Shown: positions 1 to 14,529 of the stretch, piece by piece
Position numbering within the stretch: the first letter of the stretch is position 1
How the letters are laid out: each line of letters begins with the position of its first letter
From: Erpobdella octoculata
Taxonomy: Eukaryota > Annelida > Clitellata > Hirudinida > Erpobdellidae
Assembly (NCBI GenBank): GCA_963978895.1
Contig: OZ022239.1
Coordinates: 38,182,330 to 38,246,329, forward strand
Direction: 5' to 3'
Length of the DNA stretch: 64,000 bases
Translations under genes and position numbers: made by a program
The notes under the pieces: model-generated
Told to the model about the DNA's origin: nothing
The model's input: the letters and a program-made list of their open reading frames with translations, nothing else
Databases searched by the model: none

Positions 1-560
1 TTGCTCTTCCGTTCCCGTTTGCTGTATCTCCCGCTTCCTCCCCCGTTCCCGCTTGCTCTCCCGTTCCCACTTGCTCTCCTGTTCCCGCGTACTCTCCCGT
101 TTTCGTTTGCTCTCAGGTTTGTTGGGTTTCCCGTTTTTGCTTGCTTTCCCGTTTCCGTTTGCTCTCCCGACCCCGTTGGCTTTCCCGCTCCCGCTTGCTT
201 TCCCGCGCCCGGGGTTTTTAGAGGTTTTTCTATCGTTTTTCTTTTGGTCCTCTTTCCTTCCCCGCTTGCTCTCTCGCTACCGGTCACTTTCCCGCTCCCG
301 GTTGCTTTCCCGTTCCGGTCGCTTTTTCGTTCTCGATCGCTTTCCCGTTCTTGATTGTTTCCCCGCTCTCAATCGCTCTCTCGCTCACGGTCGCTTTCTC
401 GCTCCCGGTTGTTTTCCCGCTCCCGATCGCTTTCCCGCTCCTAGTTGCCTTCCTGCTACTTACCGGCGGTCGCTTTCCCGTTCTCGTTTTATTTCGCTCC
501 TCTTTCCTTCCCCGCTTGCTCTCACGCTACCGGTCGCTTTCGCGATCCCGGTCGTTTTCA
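1..560 (-). repeat. 18-bp-type GC-rich minisatellite, Helitron remains
   Basis: Imperfect tandem copies of a unit like TTCCCGGTCGCTTTCCCG fill this stretch. A degenerate Helitron 3' end (a GCCCGGGGTTTTTAGAGG motif) lies near 203-225 on the minus strand. The unit length is a multiple of three and lacks stops in several frames, which creates long spurious reading frames (Ser-Arg, Phe-Pro-Val or Glu-Arg repeats). I see no gene. Confidence 0.8.
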
Positions 561-593
561 CGCTCCCGGTAGTTTTCCCTCTCACTTACCAAT

Positions 594-680
594 GTACACA
601 AAAAATTTCATAAAAATCGGTTCAGCCGTTTCGGAGGAGTTCAATTTCAAACACTATGATACGATATTTATATATATAAA
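594..680 (-). mobile_element. Helitron 5'-end remnant (second family)
   Basis: On the minus strand this reads as an AT run followed by a block containing GAACTCCTCCGAAACGGCTG and a TTTTTGTGTACATT motif. The same block recurs at 22040-22140, and partly at 19585-19620 and 40150-40210, always beside (TA)n. It abuts the 3' CTAG of the next element directly, so two Helitron pieces sit end to end. Confidence 0.6.
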
Positions 681-2773
<2,093 letters not shown>

Positions 2774-2837
2774 ACAAATATATATACAAACATTCATTTT
2801 TATATATATATAGATGTATTTGTATATATATATATAT

Positions 2838-3078
2838 TGTTGTGTTTTACAGGTTGTTTCAATACTGCCCAAAACTTAGAGTTTTTGTATTTCATTCGTT
2901 TAATACAAGTGTTAATGAAAGTACACACGAGACAATTATAATAATCATACGAAAAAGGATATAACGTGGCTACTATTGTTCACACGTGGAAATACCAAAG
3001 ATACAAAAAGCAAAGATAATAATAGTTATTTGCATAATAAAATAATAATTGTTTTTGTATCATGTTCTTTCCATAACA
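2838..3078 (-). repeat. 3' LTR of Ty3/gypsy element
   Basis: On the minus strand the 241-bp segment starts TGTTATGGAAAG and ends AACACAACA, giving the TG...CA ends typical of LTRs. It is immediately preceded by a polypurine tract (AAAAAGGGAGG, complement of 3079-3090). It lies just downstream of the integrase reading frame in the same orientation and ends in TA-rich sequence. No 5' partner is visible, so the second LTR is lost. Confidence 0.8.
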
Positions 3079-3228
3079 CCTCCCTTTTTAAAAAAATCAA
3101 CAGTGGGTGTTTCCAAAGTTTGGATCCATGATGGGTCTTTGTGGTGGTCTTCGGGTACGTTGTGGTCTTCGAAATTGTACCGGTACTTGTTCTGTATCTG
3201 CTGCAGTAGATAGTTTTTCATTCTCCTT

Positions 3229-4153
3229 TTATGATAGTTCCTGGTCTGCTGGTGGTTGTCTGCCTCCAGGCGGTTCTACTGAATCAGAGTCTTGATTTGC
3301 CCCGTATCTGATTCTCAACTGACTGACATGTCTTATCCAGATCGGTCCATTTGGTAAACTTCGAACTTTTATGTTGCGAGGCCCCATAACTTTTGTTATG
3401 ACTGCAGGAATCCATCTGGGTTCTTTGTTCCTTTTAGGACCACCGTAGAGGGCGTACCATGGCAATCCCTCACGGAATATTTGAGATCTTTTCTCAGGTT
3501 GTGTCACATTCTTTTGGTTTTGTTTTTTCTGGATGGCTTGTGTTGGAGATGAAAGTAAAGCATCTAATTGACTTCGAATCTGACGACCATTTAATAATTT
3601 GCTTGGCGAGTAGCCAGAATCTAATGGCGTCCGTCTGTACTGTTGAAGGAATTCTTGCAGTGCCTGTCTTGGAGGGTGTGAAGATTTTTTTAGTGATTGC
3701 TTGAATGTCTGTACAAGTCTTTCTGCTGCTCCGTTCGTTGCTGGGTAATATGGAGCGCCTGTTAGATTTGTGATGCCACGCGGTCGGCACCATTCCTGGA
3801 ATTCAACTAATAGAAATGCTGGCTCATTGTCAGTCACCAATGCATGGGAATATCCAAAGTGTGCAAAATCCTTTTTTAACAGCCGGATTGTTGACTTGGC
3901 TGTTACTGAACTGGTAGCATGGATGCATGGGTATTTTGAATAATCATCAATTAATACTAACCAGTTAGTGTACATAAAGTATATGGTCTAGGTGTATTCT
4001 GCTCCAAGGCTTTTCTGGCAGCATCCATGGATTGTTTGGAAACTTTGCTGCTTTGTTCTGGTGTTCTGTGCAAGTTGTACAGCTACGACAAAGATTTTTA
4101 ATGTCGTGGTCTATGCCTGGACAGTAGACAACTGATCTAGCCAGTTGCTTCAT
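3229..4153 (-). pseudogene. Ty3/gypsy integrase, broken
   Basis: Retrotransposon integrase, which inserts the cDNA copy into the genome. The 5' fragment (4153-3965) shows the zinc-binding HHCC region (IDHDIKNLC, SCTTCTEHQ). The main fragment (3975-3229) shows the DDE core: DDYSKYP, then VTDNEPAF, then NGAAERLVQTFK. A C-terminal basic region with IWIRHVSQLRIR follows, where K02A2.6-type gypsy integrases have their tail. The two fragments are in different frames and overlap by a few bases, so a frameshift separates them. Family assignment is firm; activity is not expected. Confidence 0.9.
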
Positions 4154-4340
4154 CCTTTGTATTCCGAAGTGTCCAAGGTGTAGCAGTTGGACTACCTGGT
4201 TTCGGATTTTTCTGGGATGACTAGTACTGCTCCATATCTTAGAAATCCTCCTTCTGTAACTAGAGACTAGAGATTCTGCTAATTACGGTGTTTTATTTCG
4301 TCTTTTTCCATCAGTTTAGACCATCCTTCTTTCACATATC

Positions 4341-5676
4341 TCATGACTGTTGAGATTGTTGGTCTCTGCTAGATTCTTTAGCTAATATTTTAGAATCTGC
4401 TGGTTTGATATGTTGACTGATGGTGTGAATCATACAAACAGTCGATATATCTGCCTTTTCTTCTTTTGCATCAAAATCCTGGTCACCTCCAACTGGCAAT
4501 CTGCTGAGTGCATCCGTATTTCCGTGCTCAGTTATTTTTCTGTATTCGATGGAGTATTCATATTGATTCAGACTAAGTGCCCATTGAGCAAGGCGATTGG
4601 CAGCCATTGCGGAGTTCCCTTTGTTGGATTAAATAGTGAAAGAAGAGGCTTGTGATCTGTAACCAAAATAAATTTTCTGCCATAAAGATAATTGTGGTAT
4701 TTTTGGAGACCATAAACAATACCTACTGCTTTTTTTTGAATCTGACTGTATCGTCGTTGTGTGTCGGTGAGTGTCTTAGACACATTGAACAAAGGTCTTT
4801 CACTTCCGTTTGCATACCGTTGAAAAAAAACCACTCCAATTCCTACCTCAGAGGCATCACAGGAAATTTCGATCGGGAGTGTTTTGTCAAAATGGGCTAA
4901 TTGGACATCTTTCATAAGAAGGTCTTTCAAGTGTTGAAACGTTACTTCTTCTTGTTTTGTCCATTGCCACGTTGTTTCTTTTCTGGTTAGACGAGTCAAC
5001 GGTTCTGATATTGTGGAAAGATTCGGGATGAATTTACTGTAAAATTGAACTGACCCCAAAAAAGATTTCAGTGTTGACACATTGGTAGGAGGTGGCATCT
5101 TAGCTACTGCATTCACCTGTTGACCCATTTTTATTCCATCTTTTGATAGCATGTGTCCGAGGTAGTCCACTGATGATTCTGCAAACCTACACTTACTCAG
5201 ATTACATCTTAACCCGTTGTCCTGTAATCGTTGGAGTAAAGCTTTCAGGTTGTTTAGATGTTCTGCTACTGTTTTTCCACTCACTAGGATGTCATCCAGA
5301 TACACGGCAACTCATTTGTCAACTTTTCCATGATCTCTTGAAAGTATCCTGGTGCAGATGTGATTCCAAAAGGAAGTCTTGTTTGGAGTAAAACACCTTT
5401 GTGAATACTCAATGCTAACTTTTTCTGGCTTTCAGATGACAGTCTTATCTGATGGTAAGCATCTGCAAGGTCGATCTCGCTGAAGAAATAACCTCCACCG
5501 AGCTTTCTCATCAAATCCTCGGGTAATGGCATGGGGTGACGATGAGTTTCTAGTTGTTTGTTGACTGTTACTGAATAATCTCCACAAACTCTGAAACTTG
5601 GTTTCAGCTGTCCTGGTTGAAGTTGTTTGCGAATTGGCAAAACCTGTGTTTCATAACTATTGAAGTAGGAATCCAC
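4341..5676 (-). pseudogene. Ty3/gypsy reverse transcriptase and RNase H, broken
   Basis: Reverse transcriptase motifs appear in order: FSEIDLADAYHQI, LPFGITSAPGYFQ and the catalytic YLDDILV at the start of the 5305-4568 frame. RNase H follows with ISCDASEVGIG, an Asp-starting catalytic block, and a later VTDHKPLL. The tail at 4607-4341 carries the DALSRLP motif that usually precedes integrase. At least three frames are needed to read the region, so it is a decayed pol gene. The polymerase would copy element RNA in cytoplasmic particles. No gag or protease is recognisable. Confidence 0.92.
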
Positions 5677-6122
5677 AAGCCCTTTTTTATTCCAGCTTCA
5701 TAAGTTTGGTTCAGATCCTTGATAATTTGCAAATGGTACTGTTCGGGGTTTGCAAAAACTGGTACCACTTCTGGTTTGAGCTTAATGTCTAATTCAAAAT
5801 TCTTAAGACAACCCAATTCTGGCTTGAACAGTTCCCAAAATTCTGAACAAAGTTGTTTACAAGCTTTTTGCAAATTGAAGTGTGATTGCTCTGAGACGTT
5901 GTACACCTCATTTCTCATCATAGCTGTGACATCTATTTCTAAATCAAGGATTGTTCTTCGTCCGACAATGAATCTTTTTGGATTAAATTGTACTTCCATG
6001 TGTTGTACAATCTCTTCCATGGTCAGAGTGTTGATGTTTCTTGGTGGAGTTTGTTGTTCTGCGAAAGTGTCGAGAGGTTTGTAGATGGTGGGACTCTGGC
6101 TCATGAGAAAAACTTGTGGCAT
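5604..6122 (-). pseudogene. Ty3/gypsy pol, protease-RT linker
   Basis: This frame ends in sequence typical of the start of gypsy reverse transcriptase (FELDIKLKPEVVPVF and AGIKKGLW). Its N-terminal half (RRTILDLEIDVTAMM) is plausible protease-to-RT linker. It overlaps the next frame by about 70 bp, showing a frameshift. Upstream the element is cut off at the (TA)n tract beginning near 6227, so gag and the 5' LTR are missing. Confidence 0.75.
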
Positions 6123-6222
6123 CTTATATGCAGAAACAGAGTGAGCCCTGGCGAATGTTATGAAACGTGCCCAGTAATCTCTCCAAATTTCTTTTGTTGA
6201 GTCGAAGTTTGCGAAATTCGGT

Positions 6223-6384
<162 letters not shown>

Positions 6385-6501
6385 TTTCAGGCACGCGCTA
6401 TTAAAGACAATAGACCATTTTGCGTTTATTATTTTTTTAGACAGACATTCTAAATTTTTCAAACTACATACATTCTTTGATTCAACTCGGGCTAACGGAC
6501 C

Positions 6502-6527
6502 GTTTCGACTAACATTGTCATCCTCAG
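6502..6527 (-). ncRNA. Hammerhead-like motif in Penelope repeat (candidate)
   Basis: The minus strand reads CTGAGGA, then a short GAC/GTC stem and loop, then GAAAC. These are the two conserved strands of a hammerhead ribozyme core (CUGANGA and GAAA). Cognate motifs occur at 20048-20072 and 21547-21572. I did not verify stems I and III or the cleavage site, so activity is unproven. Penelope-like elements are known to encode hammerheads in this position. Confidence 0.45.
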
Positions 6528-6784
6528 AGCCCATTTAAAATTTAAACCAAACGTCGACTCAAGAAACGATACAATGAAATAAACAATAAAACCAGGTAGA
6601 GCGTACCTACCCTAGATATTAGAATATCGTAAAAGGAACTGAGATAAAAATAATAGAAATATGTATTAAGAAAGTTCAAATAATTTAAAAAATACAATAA
6701 AATAGTATGTACAAGAATATGGCTATGGTCGTAATTTGCTTATAGAAGAATACAATGTAAAATTACAAACATGAACATGTTATT

Positions 6785-8711
6785 TTATTTTTTTCTTCTT
6801 ATTGTTATATTACCACTATAAAGTATAATAGGCAATTCAACGGGTTTGTCATCTCCCGGCGGGAATTCACATTGGTCCCCTTCAGGATTTCCACTGAGGT
6901 CACTGTTGATGCCATGGGCGCCATCAGTCGCACAATAAACAGAAGGGAGTGGATCAACAGGTTCATTGCTACACATCACAAATTCGTCCTCGTCCGATAA
7001 TGTTTGATCCGCGATCATGTCAGTACTTTGTGTGCAATCCGTCCCATGTTGACCCGAGATGAGAGAATTAGTATTCAGAGGAGAATCAGGAATGCATCGT
7101 GTTGCAACATCAGACAATGCGAATTTATTAGGTTCTTCTGTTGAGGTTTTACTAGATGTATCACTGACATCCTGGGCACAATGAGTCCCACAACAGGTGG
7201 AAACAGGAGACTTGTCCCGACACGACAAATCCTCATCGACACTGTTCATCAATGTTTCGTTAAAGGTCGTGTCATTATCCCGTGTGTTATCACTTGCAAG
7301 ACAAGCCGAGATGAGATCTTCACTCCAAGAAGAAAAACCAGAAACGTCATCATTTAAAGTACTATTCAACTCCAAGGCACTCTTAGCTACCGAATGTGAA
7401 GAAAGGATGGGACGAACAGATCCGTCAACAACACAAGCCGGAAGTTCTTTGCCATCTGTTACTAAAGCCGAACTGATGTTTACATTTATATCCTGCGAAT
7501 CATCCATCGCGAAATCAGTGGAAACTGGAGGGTCGACAGATCTGTCGCCACGACAACGAAAACCACCGACGACCAATGTTGAGACGCCACGAGATGTAGT
7601 AGCCATAGCAGAGGGGTATGACTGATATTGGAGCAATAGGGTTCTGTCAAAATTATTATATTGCATATTTATAGAGGGTCGTTCTTGAGATATCAGTAAA
7701 GCTTCTTTAATTTTTAATCTGACAGGATCGGTATCTTGAACAATTATTTCGGTATTTTCATTCAGTGTTTTTTTGTTGGGTTTGTGTCCATGAGCAGTAA
7801 TAAAATGTGAACAAATACTTCCTCCTTGGGTATGCATCGTTAGACGCCTAGAGAGGCTAGTACGCGTATGCCCTATGTATGTTTCAGGAGTTGTATGTGA
7901 TTGTGGACACGTAAATTTGTAGACAACATTAGTTTTCTGTAATTGAATAGTTTTTCTAGAGTTATTAGAAAAAACCAGTTGATGCGTTTTTTTGTTCGAG
8001 TAGTAGATGTGAAGCTGCAGGCGTTGTGAGATTGGATTAGAAACCCGTACGTGGCTATGAATCAAATTCCTGATGGAGTCTTCGTCTCTTCTATAATTAT
8101 CATGCATCTGTGCACAATAAAACAACGGTATCAGGGACTTCTGCGGCTGTTTTTTAGAAGTACAATTGTTGTGCTTGCTATCAACAAATTTACGGATAGT
8201 ATCATCCACCATTGAGTTAGAATAATTATTATTAACCAACAGAGTTTTAATTCGTTTGACTTCAGTGTCAAAATCAATCCATGTTTGAGAATATTTAAAT
8301 GCTCTGTTAAGATAGCCAACAATAACGCTGGTTTTGTATTTGTCAGGACAGTAACTGTCGCCACTAAGACAATGACCGCCATCTGTGGGTTTGGTATATA
8401 CGGTGGATAGAAATCCCTTTTCCGTCTGTGTCACAAGTATATCCAAGTATGCTAGTTGTCTTTGAAAGCTGCTAACCTCGGTTGTTAATTTCAGAACTGA
8501 ATTTTTTTCAAATTGCAATTTTAGGTTTTCCAACTCATCTTTGTACTGGCATAGTAAAAATATGTCATCAACATATCTAGCATATAGTTTCGGTTTTTTA
8601 ACTATAGCAAAAATTTTCCTTTCGACATGGCTCATGTAAAACTCAGCCAAGGTTGGACCAAGGGGTGAGCCCATGGCTACACCATCTATTTGAAGGTAGA
8701 GGTCACCATTA

Positions 8712-8713
<2 letters not shown>
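6785..8713 (-). pseudogene. Penelope reverse transcriptase + GIY-YIG endonuclease, 5'-truncated
   Basis: An open frame of 629 codons from the ATG at 8674, continuing upstream in frame (GDLYLQIDGVA) until cut by (TA)n. Residue numbers count from that ATG. GVAMGSPLGP and YVDD (34-37) are late reverse transcriptase motifs. The GIY-YIG endonuclease occupies about 250-340: VVYKFTCP, ETYIGHTRTSLSRR, then a catalytic-type Glu in KEALLIS and the RPSIN end motif. The protein would nick the target and copy element RNA there. Residues about 350-629 form an unusual Ser/Thr/Asp-rich extension beyond the usual end of the family. The N-terminal half of the polymerase is missing. Confidence 0.93.
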
Positions 8714-9144
<431 letters not shown>

Positions 9145-9201
9145 CTGGTGGTTCATAAATTTTTATAACAAAATAAATGTTAAACCAAATTGTATTATTA
9201 T

Positions 9202-10021
9202 CAGTGATGGGCACTTTAACTACTGTAGTTGTAACTACTGTAGTTATAACTACATTTATAGTAGTTACATGGTAGTTATAACTACTTTTGTTTTTGAGTA
9301 GTTGCCATGTAGTTATAACTACTTTTATGATCTAGTTTGGTAGTTATGACTAGTCTAACTACTTTGACTTAGCGTTGTAACAAAATTATTAAAAAGCCAG
9401 ATAATTTAAAAACATAATCTAAAGCATCGAATGTTCAATCACTGAAGGATTATCCATTTGTAGAATGAGCTTTCATAAAAGCCAATTCTACTCTTCCAAG
9501 CATGGCTGGTATGATTTTGACACCTCGAAGGTGCAAAATGAGTGACACTTTATTTGACCGTATGGTTTTTCTGAAAAGCCGTTTCAGTTTTAACAAATTT
9601 TGAACTTTGTCATTCAACCTTTATGTATCAATAAACACTTTGTTTTTCTAAAATTTGCTTAAAAATACTTTGTTTTTATTATATTTGCTTAAAAATACTT
9701 TGTTTTTATTATATTTGTTTAAAAATACTTTGTTTTTATTATATTTGCTTAAAAATACTTTGTTTTTATTATATTTAGTTAACAATCATTACTATTCTTT
9801 AAAAAAAATTATTAAATGCAAATTTATTTTTTGTTGTTGTGTTTTTATATCTTACAGTTAAAAAGTAGTTGGAAAGTAGTTAACTACTTTAGTAGTAGTT
9901 AACAAACTAGTTATAACTACCTCTCTTCTAAAGTAGTTAACATGTAGTTATAACTACTTCTGTCATGAGGTAGTTGGCATGTAGTTGTAACTACAATTGA
10001 AGTAGTTGGTGCCCATCACTG
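9202..10021. mobile_element. Non-autonomous hAT element (820 bp)
   Basis: The terminal inverted repeats are CAGTGATGGGCAC and GTGCCCATCACTG. An exact 8-bp target duplication, ATTATTAT, flanks the element at 9194-9201 and 10022-10029. Both features are diagnostic of hAT. The arms consist of many copies of a short palindromic motif (GTAGTTATAACTAC and variants). There is no transposase; the centre is AT-rich and holds a 30-bp tandem repeat. Confidence 0.93.
9650..9775 (+). repeat. 30-bp tandem repeat inside the hAT element
   Basis: About four copies of a 30-bp unit containing TTAAAAATACTTTGTTTTTA, with one or two substitutions among copies. It gives a short repetitive reading frame that I do not regard as coding. 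Confidence 0.9.
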
Positions 10022-10680
10022 ATTATTATTCATTATGAAAAAACACTTGAAATGCAATAATATAAAAACAAATATTGAGTATTCAAATGGCATGTGCAAT
10101 AAATTTTTTGATTTAATAAAGTTGTGTCTTCAATCTTTTCCAGAATTGGATTTTGCAGCTTCAGCACTGTATGATGGTACTTCTGCCAGGGACATAAATT
10201 GGGGGGGGGGCATTTGCCCTCATTTTCAAAATTTGAATTTTTTTTTACCTAGAGTTTACTATATATTTATTTAATTTTAACTTTACTTAACCTAGTGATG
10301 ATGCAATGCGTATTGAAATCCTTCTGGCGTGTATAGACAATTCGCCCCCCTTGATTTCCAAAATTAAATTTTTTTTTTACTTAGAGTTCACTCTATAATA
10401 TGTTAATTTTAACTTTACTTAACCTCGTGATGATTCAATGCGTATTGGAATTCTTTTTGCGTGTGTAGACAATTTTATATCTTAGCTCGCTGCTAGATTT
10501 ACCAATAACTGCAGAGTAATAATTTGTGTATTAACGTTGGTTCAAAGGTTAGCTGTTTTCTGTGCCAAAATACAATAAGAGAACTCGTGGAATTTGGTAT
10601 TAATACAATGTTGATTCCCTCACAGCTGTCTACATCAAAGTAATTATTTATTACACAAAAATAAAGCAAAATTATACCCA
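10022..10680. other. AT-rich intergenic DNA with ~130-bp imperfect duplication
   Basis: Segments near 10215-10340 and 10347-10475 are imperfect copies (shared TTAACTTTACTTAACCT and CAATGCGTATTG blocks). A G9 run lies at 10201. I see no coding potential. Confidence 0.6.
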
Positions 10681-10689
10681 CCCCATTTT

Positions 10690-10890
10690 GGACATCTTTT
10701 TTACAAATTTTTATTTAGGTTACAATCTCTGTTTGTTTGTTTGTTTGTTTGTGTGTGTGTGTCTTTCTCTGTACGCAAATCTTGCAAGTGAAATTTAACA
10801 AGCATTTTGACTAGCTAGGATGTTGAAACTTTCAGCACAGCTTTATATTTGAGTGAGTGAGCGAGCGAGCGAGGGAGTGAGTGAGTGAAA
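10690..10890. repeat. Dispersed repeat followed by (GAGT)n/(GAGC)n
   Basis: The block around TTAGGTTACAATCTCTGTTTG and CTTTCTCTGTACGCAAATC recurs almost unchanged at 63490-63640 near the other end of the window. Here it ends in a GAGT/GAGC microsatellite. Superfamily unknown. Confidence 0.7.
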
Positions 10891-12840
10891 AGGAACCTAC
10901 CACAATAGCATTTATAAAATGTCTATCATCACATGGTTTCGCACCTCGGGTACACCAACCAGCTTACAAACTCGGAGGTACTCTCGACGTCGTTGCCTCA
11001 CAAAGATCTCTATTCGTCAAAAGCATGAACGTCATACCAGTCGACTTTTCCGATCATCGGCTTCTTCGTTGGGTGTTATTTTCCGCCCACCACCTGTCTA
11101 CAAAACGATAGTCTCAAGGAAATGGTCTCAGTTGGATGTAGAAAAATTCGTCAAGTTAATCCACTTACAAAATTCTACAGACATTAGTGCTACAGATGAT
11201 GTTGACGTTGATGTCTCTGCCACACAGCTTAACAGCGCAATTCTCAATGTGGTTGATCATTTGATCCCACTGAAAACGGCACGCATCCGTCTACGTCAAT
11301 CGGACCCGTGGTATGACAGTGAGCGCTGCGCCATTAAATGGCGGACTAGAGGGATGGAGAGAAAAGCTCTGAAAACACAATCGGCTTCTGATCGAGACAA
11401 TTGGCATATGCATTAGAAAGCCTACAGACGATTCATACGGTCCAAGCGCAGCTCATACTGGGTGGAAACTTGTTTAAAGAATAGTAAATCGCCTAACCAA
11501 ATGTGGCGTCCTCTCAATCATATCATGGGCAGAGGAAAAACTTCTTCTGCCCAGTCAATTAGCGTGGATAATTTTTTTAAACATTTCACCTCAAAGATAA
11601 ACAAGATTCGTGTAGCGTCATCCAAAGCTCCAACCCCGCTGTTTCAAGCAATTGCAACGTCGGTGCTCTTGGAGAAATTTCAGCCCAAAACCGAAGACGA
11701 AGTTAACCGCCTCATACTCGCCCTTCCAAACAAACAATGTCTGCTCGACCCCATTCCAACCTGGCTCCTGAAGAAAATCTCCTCATTCATTGCACCTGTT
11801 TTGGTCAAACTTTTTAACAAGTCTTTTCTTCTGGCAAGGTCCCTCTTATATACAAATCATCTTACGTCACTCCGTTGATAAAAAAAAATCTACCCTGGAC
11901 CCCGCCGACGTTAATTCATATCGGCCTATTTCTAATCTCAGTTTTTTCAAAGCTATTAAAGCGGCTAGTACTTAGCAGAGTCTTAGCGCATCTAGATCAA
12001 TACAATCTTCTTCCTCTTCATCAATCGGCTTATCGTCGTCACCATTCCACCGAAACCGCAGTGCTTGGTGTGTCTTCTGATCTTCTGCAAGCCGCGGGCG
12101 ACGGCGAGTTGTCCTTTCAGCGGCCTTTGATACCGTTGACCATCACATATTACTGAAACACCTCGAAGCGTCATTCGGTTTGAAAAGTGTCGTTCTTGAA
12201 TGGTTCGGAAGTTCGGATCCTATTTGACCGGACGTTCTTTCTCAATACGCTCTGGCGCATCAGCGTCAGCGGTGACATCATTAACATGTGGAGTACCTCA
12301 GGAGTCTGTGCTGGGACCACTTCTTTTTACATTATATACATCCGAACTCGAGGAAGTCATCAGGGCGCATGGTCTCCAATGCCACATGTACGCCGACGAC
12401 ACACAAGTCTACGGGTGCTGCCGACCGGAGCATGCGGACTCTCTTGTCATGAAGTTATCAAGATGCGTAGACGCTGTCGACCGCTGGATGTTCAGCAGCC
12501 GTCTCCTGTTGAATTCCAACAAAACAGAAGTGATCTGGTGCTCGTCTTTCCGGCGTTCGTCAACTCTCCCTACCAAGCCGGTTCGAATCTGCTCCGACCT
12601 GATCCCACCAGTAAGACGTGTTCGTAATCTGGGGATCTGGCTGGATTCAGATTGTTCTATGGCAATAGAACATCAACAACACGACCCGTTCCTGCTATGC
12701 TTCTCTCAGAGAGATTCGCAGCATCTCTCATCTTTCAATTGACGCCCGGAGAATTCTCATAACCGCCTTGGTTCTTCCAAAGATTGATTACGGAAATTCA
12801 ACTCTAGCCGGCCTTCCTTCCGGCACTCAGTGTAAAAAAT
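10881..12840 (+). pseudogene. CR1/L2-type LINE ORF2: endonuclease C-terminus and reverse transcriptase, broken
   Basis: The left part holds the end of an APE-type endonuclease (KLGGTLDVVAS, DFSDHRLLRW). A linker and reverse transcriptase follow: DPIPTWLLKK, SAYRRHHSTETA, GVPQESVLGPLLFTLYT and the catalytic MYADDTQVYG at about 12385. After the RT come the thumb-type RVRNLGIWLDSD residues. Several frame changes and stops break it, and the FDTVDH region is frameshifted. Such proteins reverse-transcribe their own mRNA at nicked chromosomal DNA. The 5' end, ORF1 and a clear 3' tail are absent. Confidence 0.9.
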
Positions 12841-13262
12841 AGAAGCGCGTCCCAGCATCTAATATAAGGGCGCGTGCCGAGTGTGCAACACTCGTTAATT
12901 TTTTAAATATTATTGTTTTAATTGCTATAATAATTAAACAAACAATTCTAATTTAAAATTTTTAACTTGTCACTATCGTAATAAAAATTATTTTATTCAA
13001 TCGGAATCTTTTCTTTATTATTTTTGCAAGATGGAAGGCTCTGGGATGGTTGGCATGTGTTTTCTCCCATTCTCTTGCTATATTAGAATATGCTTCAATA
13101 ACCTTTATCATAAATATTGAGACTAACAAGTATATTAAACGACCGCTTTAAGATTAGGGCAAACTTATAAAACTTTGTCCAGGATACTAAACGCCATTAA
13201 GAAATTTGAATCTAGGTTTGTCCTATGTCCTATAACGCTATAACATAGAATCTGACTAGATT
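12841..13262. other. AT-rich spacer, nothing recognised
   Basis: Contains GCGCGTCCCAGCATCTAATA just after the LINE and otherwise AT-rich unique sequence without a plausible gene. Confidence 0.6.
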
Positions 13263-14144
13263 CTAGATGCGTGTGAAGTTAGCCTCGAGGCTGGCAGTGC
13301 TAATTAAAAAAAGAAATAAATTGCGTGCAGTGGTGTTGGATGGGGTTAGAAAATGGAATCGAATGGTATATTTGGGTTTTCTTCGGTTCAACAAAAAAGA
13401 AAGTTATAAGCCAAAAACGAAGATTTTCCTACGAAAATTGCATAAAATCAGCCTCAGCTCTTCTTTGAGAAATTCGAACTTTTTTTTTAACTGGTGCACT
13501 GGGAATATCCGAGACGCTTGTTTTTAGATAATTCAATATCAAATCCAACAATGTAACTTTCGCTTACGTGTGAGAAGTTAGCCTCGAGGCTGGCACTGCT
13601 AATTAAAAATAAAAATAAATTGCGTGCACTGGGGCTGTGCTATACATTGTTGGACGGGGTTTAAAAATGGAATTGAATGGTATATTTGAGTTTTCTTCGG
13701 TTCAATAAATAAAAAAGTTATAAGCCAAAAACGATGATTTTACGACTAAAATTGCATAAAATCAAGCTTGGCTCTTCTTTGGGATATTCCAACTTTTTTC
13801 TAACTGCTGCACTGGGAATATCCGAGACGCTTGTTTTTAGATAATTCAATATCAATTCCAACAATGTAACATTCGCTTCTAAAAACCGAATAAATAAAGT
13901 TATCGAATAAAACGTTGGACCGTATACCAATTTCTCCAAGCAAACCAAAACGTAAACAAACGCTGCGATTGGACAATCGAGTCTAGCTCAGTGTGGTTAA
14001 TTATGCAAAATATGCAAAGTGGCTGCTCCATAGGACTACTCGATAACACCTCCTAACGAACTTTAAGGAAAATTTTATTTTTAAGAAAAATCTATTGAAT
14101 TTTACAAAAAAATTTTATGAATAAAAGTTTTGTTGAAAAGGTAA

Positions 14145-14470
14145 CTATTTAATAAAATTTAAGCAATGCACGCAAGTGAAATGTTTTGTTTGAAACTCTT
14201 TCTTAGAAAGCATTAAGAGTGTGCATTTTTGGTGAATCCACCTTCTACATTTTTCGCACTCCACCCAGTCTTTACCTGCACCCTCTCCACCGGACCCGCA
14301 ATACAAACAATAGTACATCATGCTGTCGGATAATAGCAGGATTTCTTTCAACCACTCCTCCATTTCCCTGTCCGGATTAAAATAAACACTTAGATCTTCC
14401 CCACGATCCAGTCTTCTAGTAAAAACTCCTACAAATTTACCACAACTGTGGGCATCATTTGAATTTTAGT
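14145..14470 (-). pseudogene. Ulp1-type protease C-terminus fused to PHD finger (left arm)
   Basis: The minus-strand frame begins in the catalytic region of a Ulp1/C48-like cysteine protease: NDAHSCGKF, matching the Asn/Gln-Asp-x-x-x-Cys-Gly active-site signature. It continues through an Asp/Phe-rich helix (YFNPDREMEEWLKEILLL) into a PHD-type zinc finger: CLYC, DWVECEKC, WIHQKC, FTCVHC, followed by a stop. The same arrangement is read at 56832-57139, which argues that the fusion is real. The upstream protease half is missing. Role inferred: processing of a ubiquitin-like or polyprotein substrate, with the finger binding chromatin. Confidence 0.7.
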
Positions 14471-14529
14471 CACGGGTGCCTTTTTACTGTTTGTATTGCG
14501 GGTCCGGTGGAGAGGGTGTAGGTGGGGAC

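Noticed and set aside
7197..7625. 142-codon plus-strand open frame
   Set aside because: Antisense shadow of the Penelope C-terminal extension.
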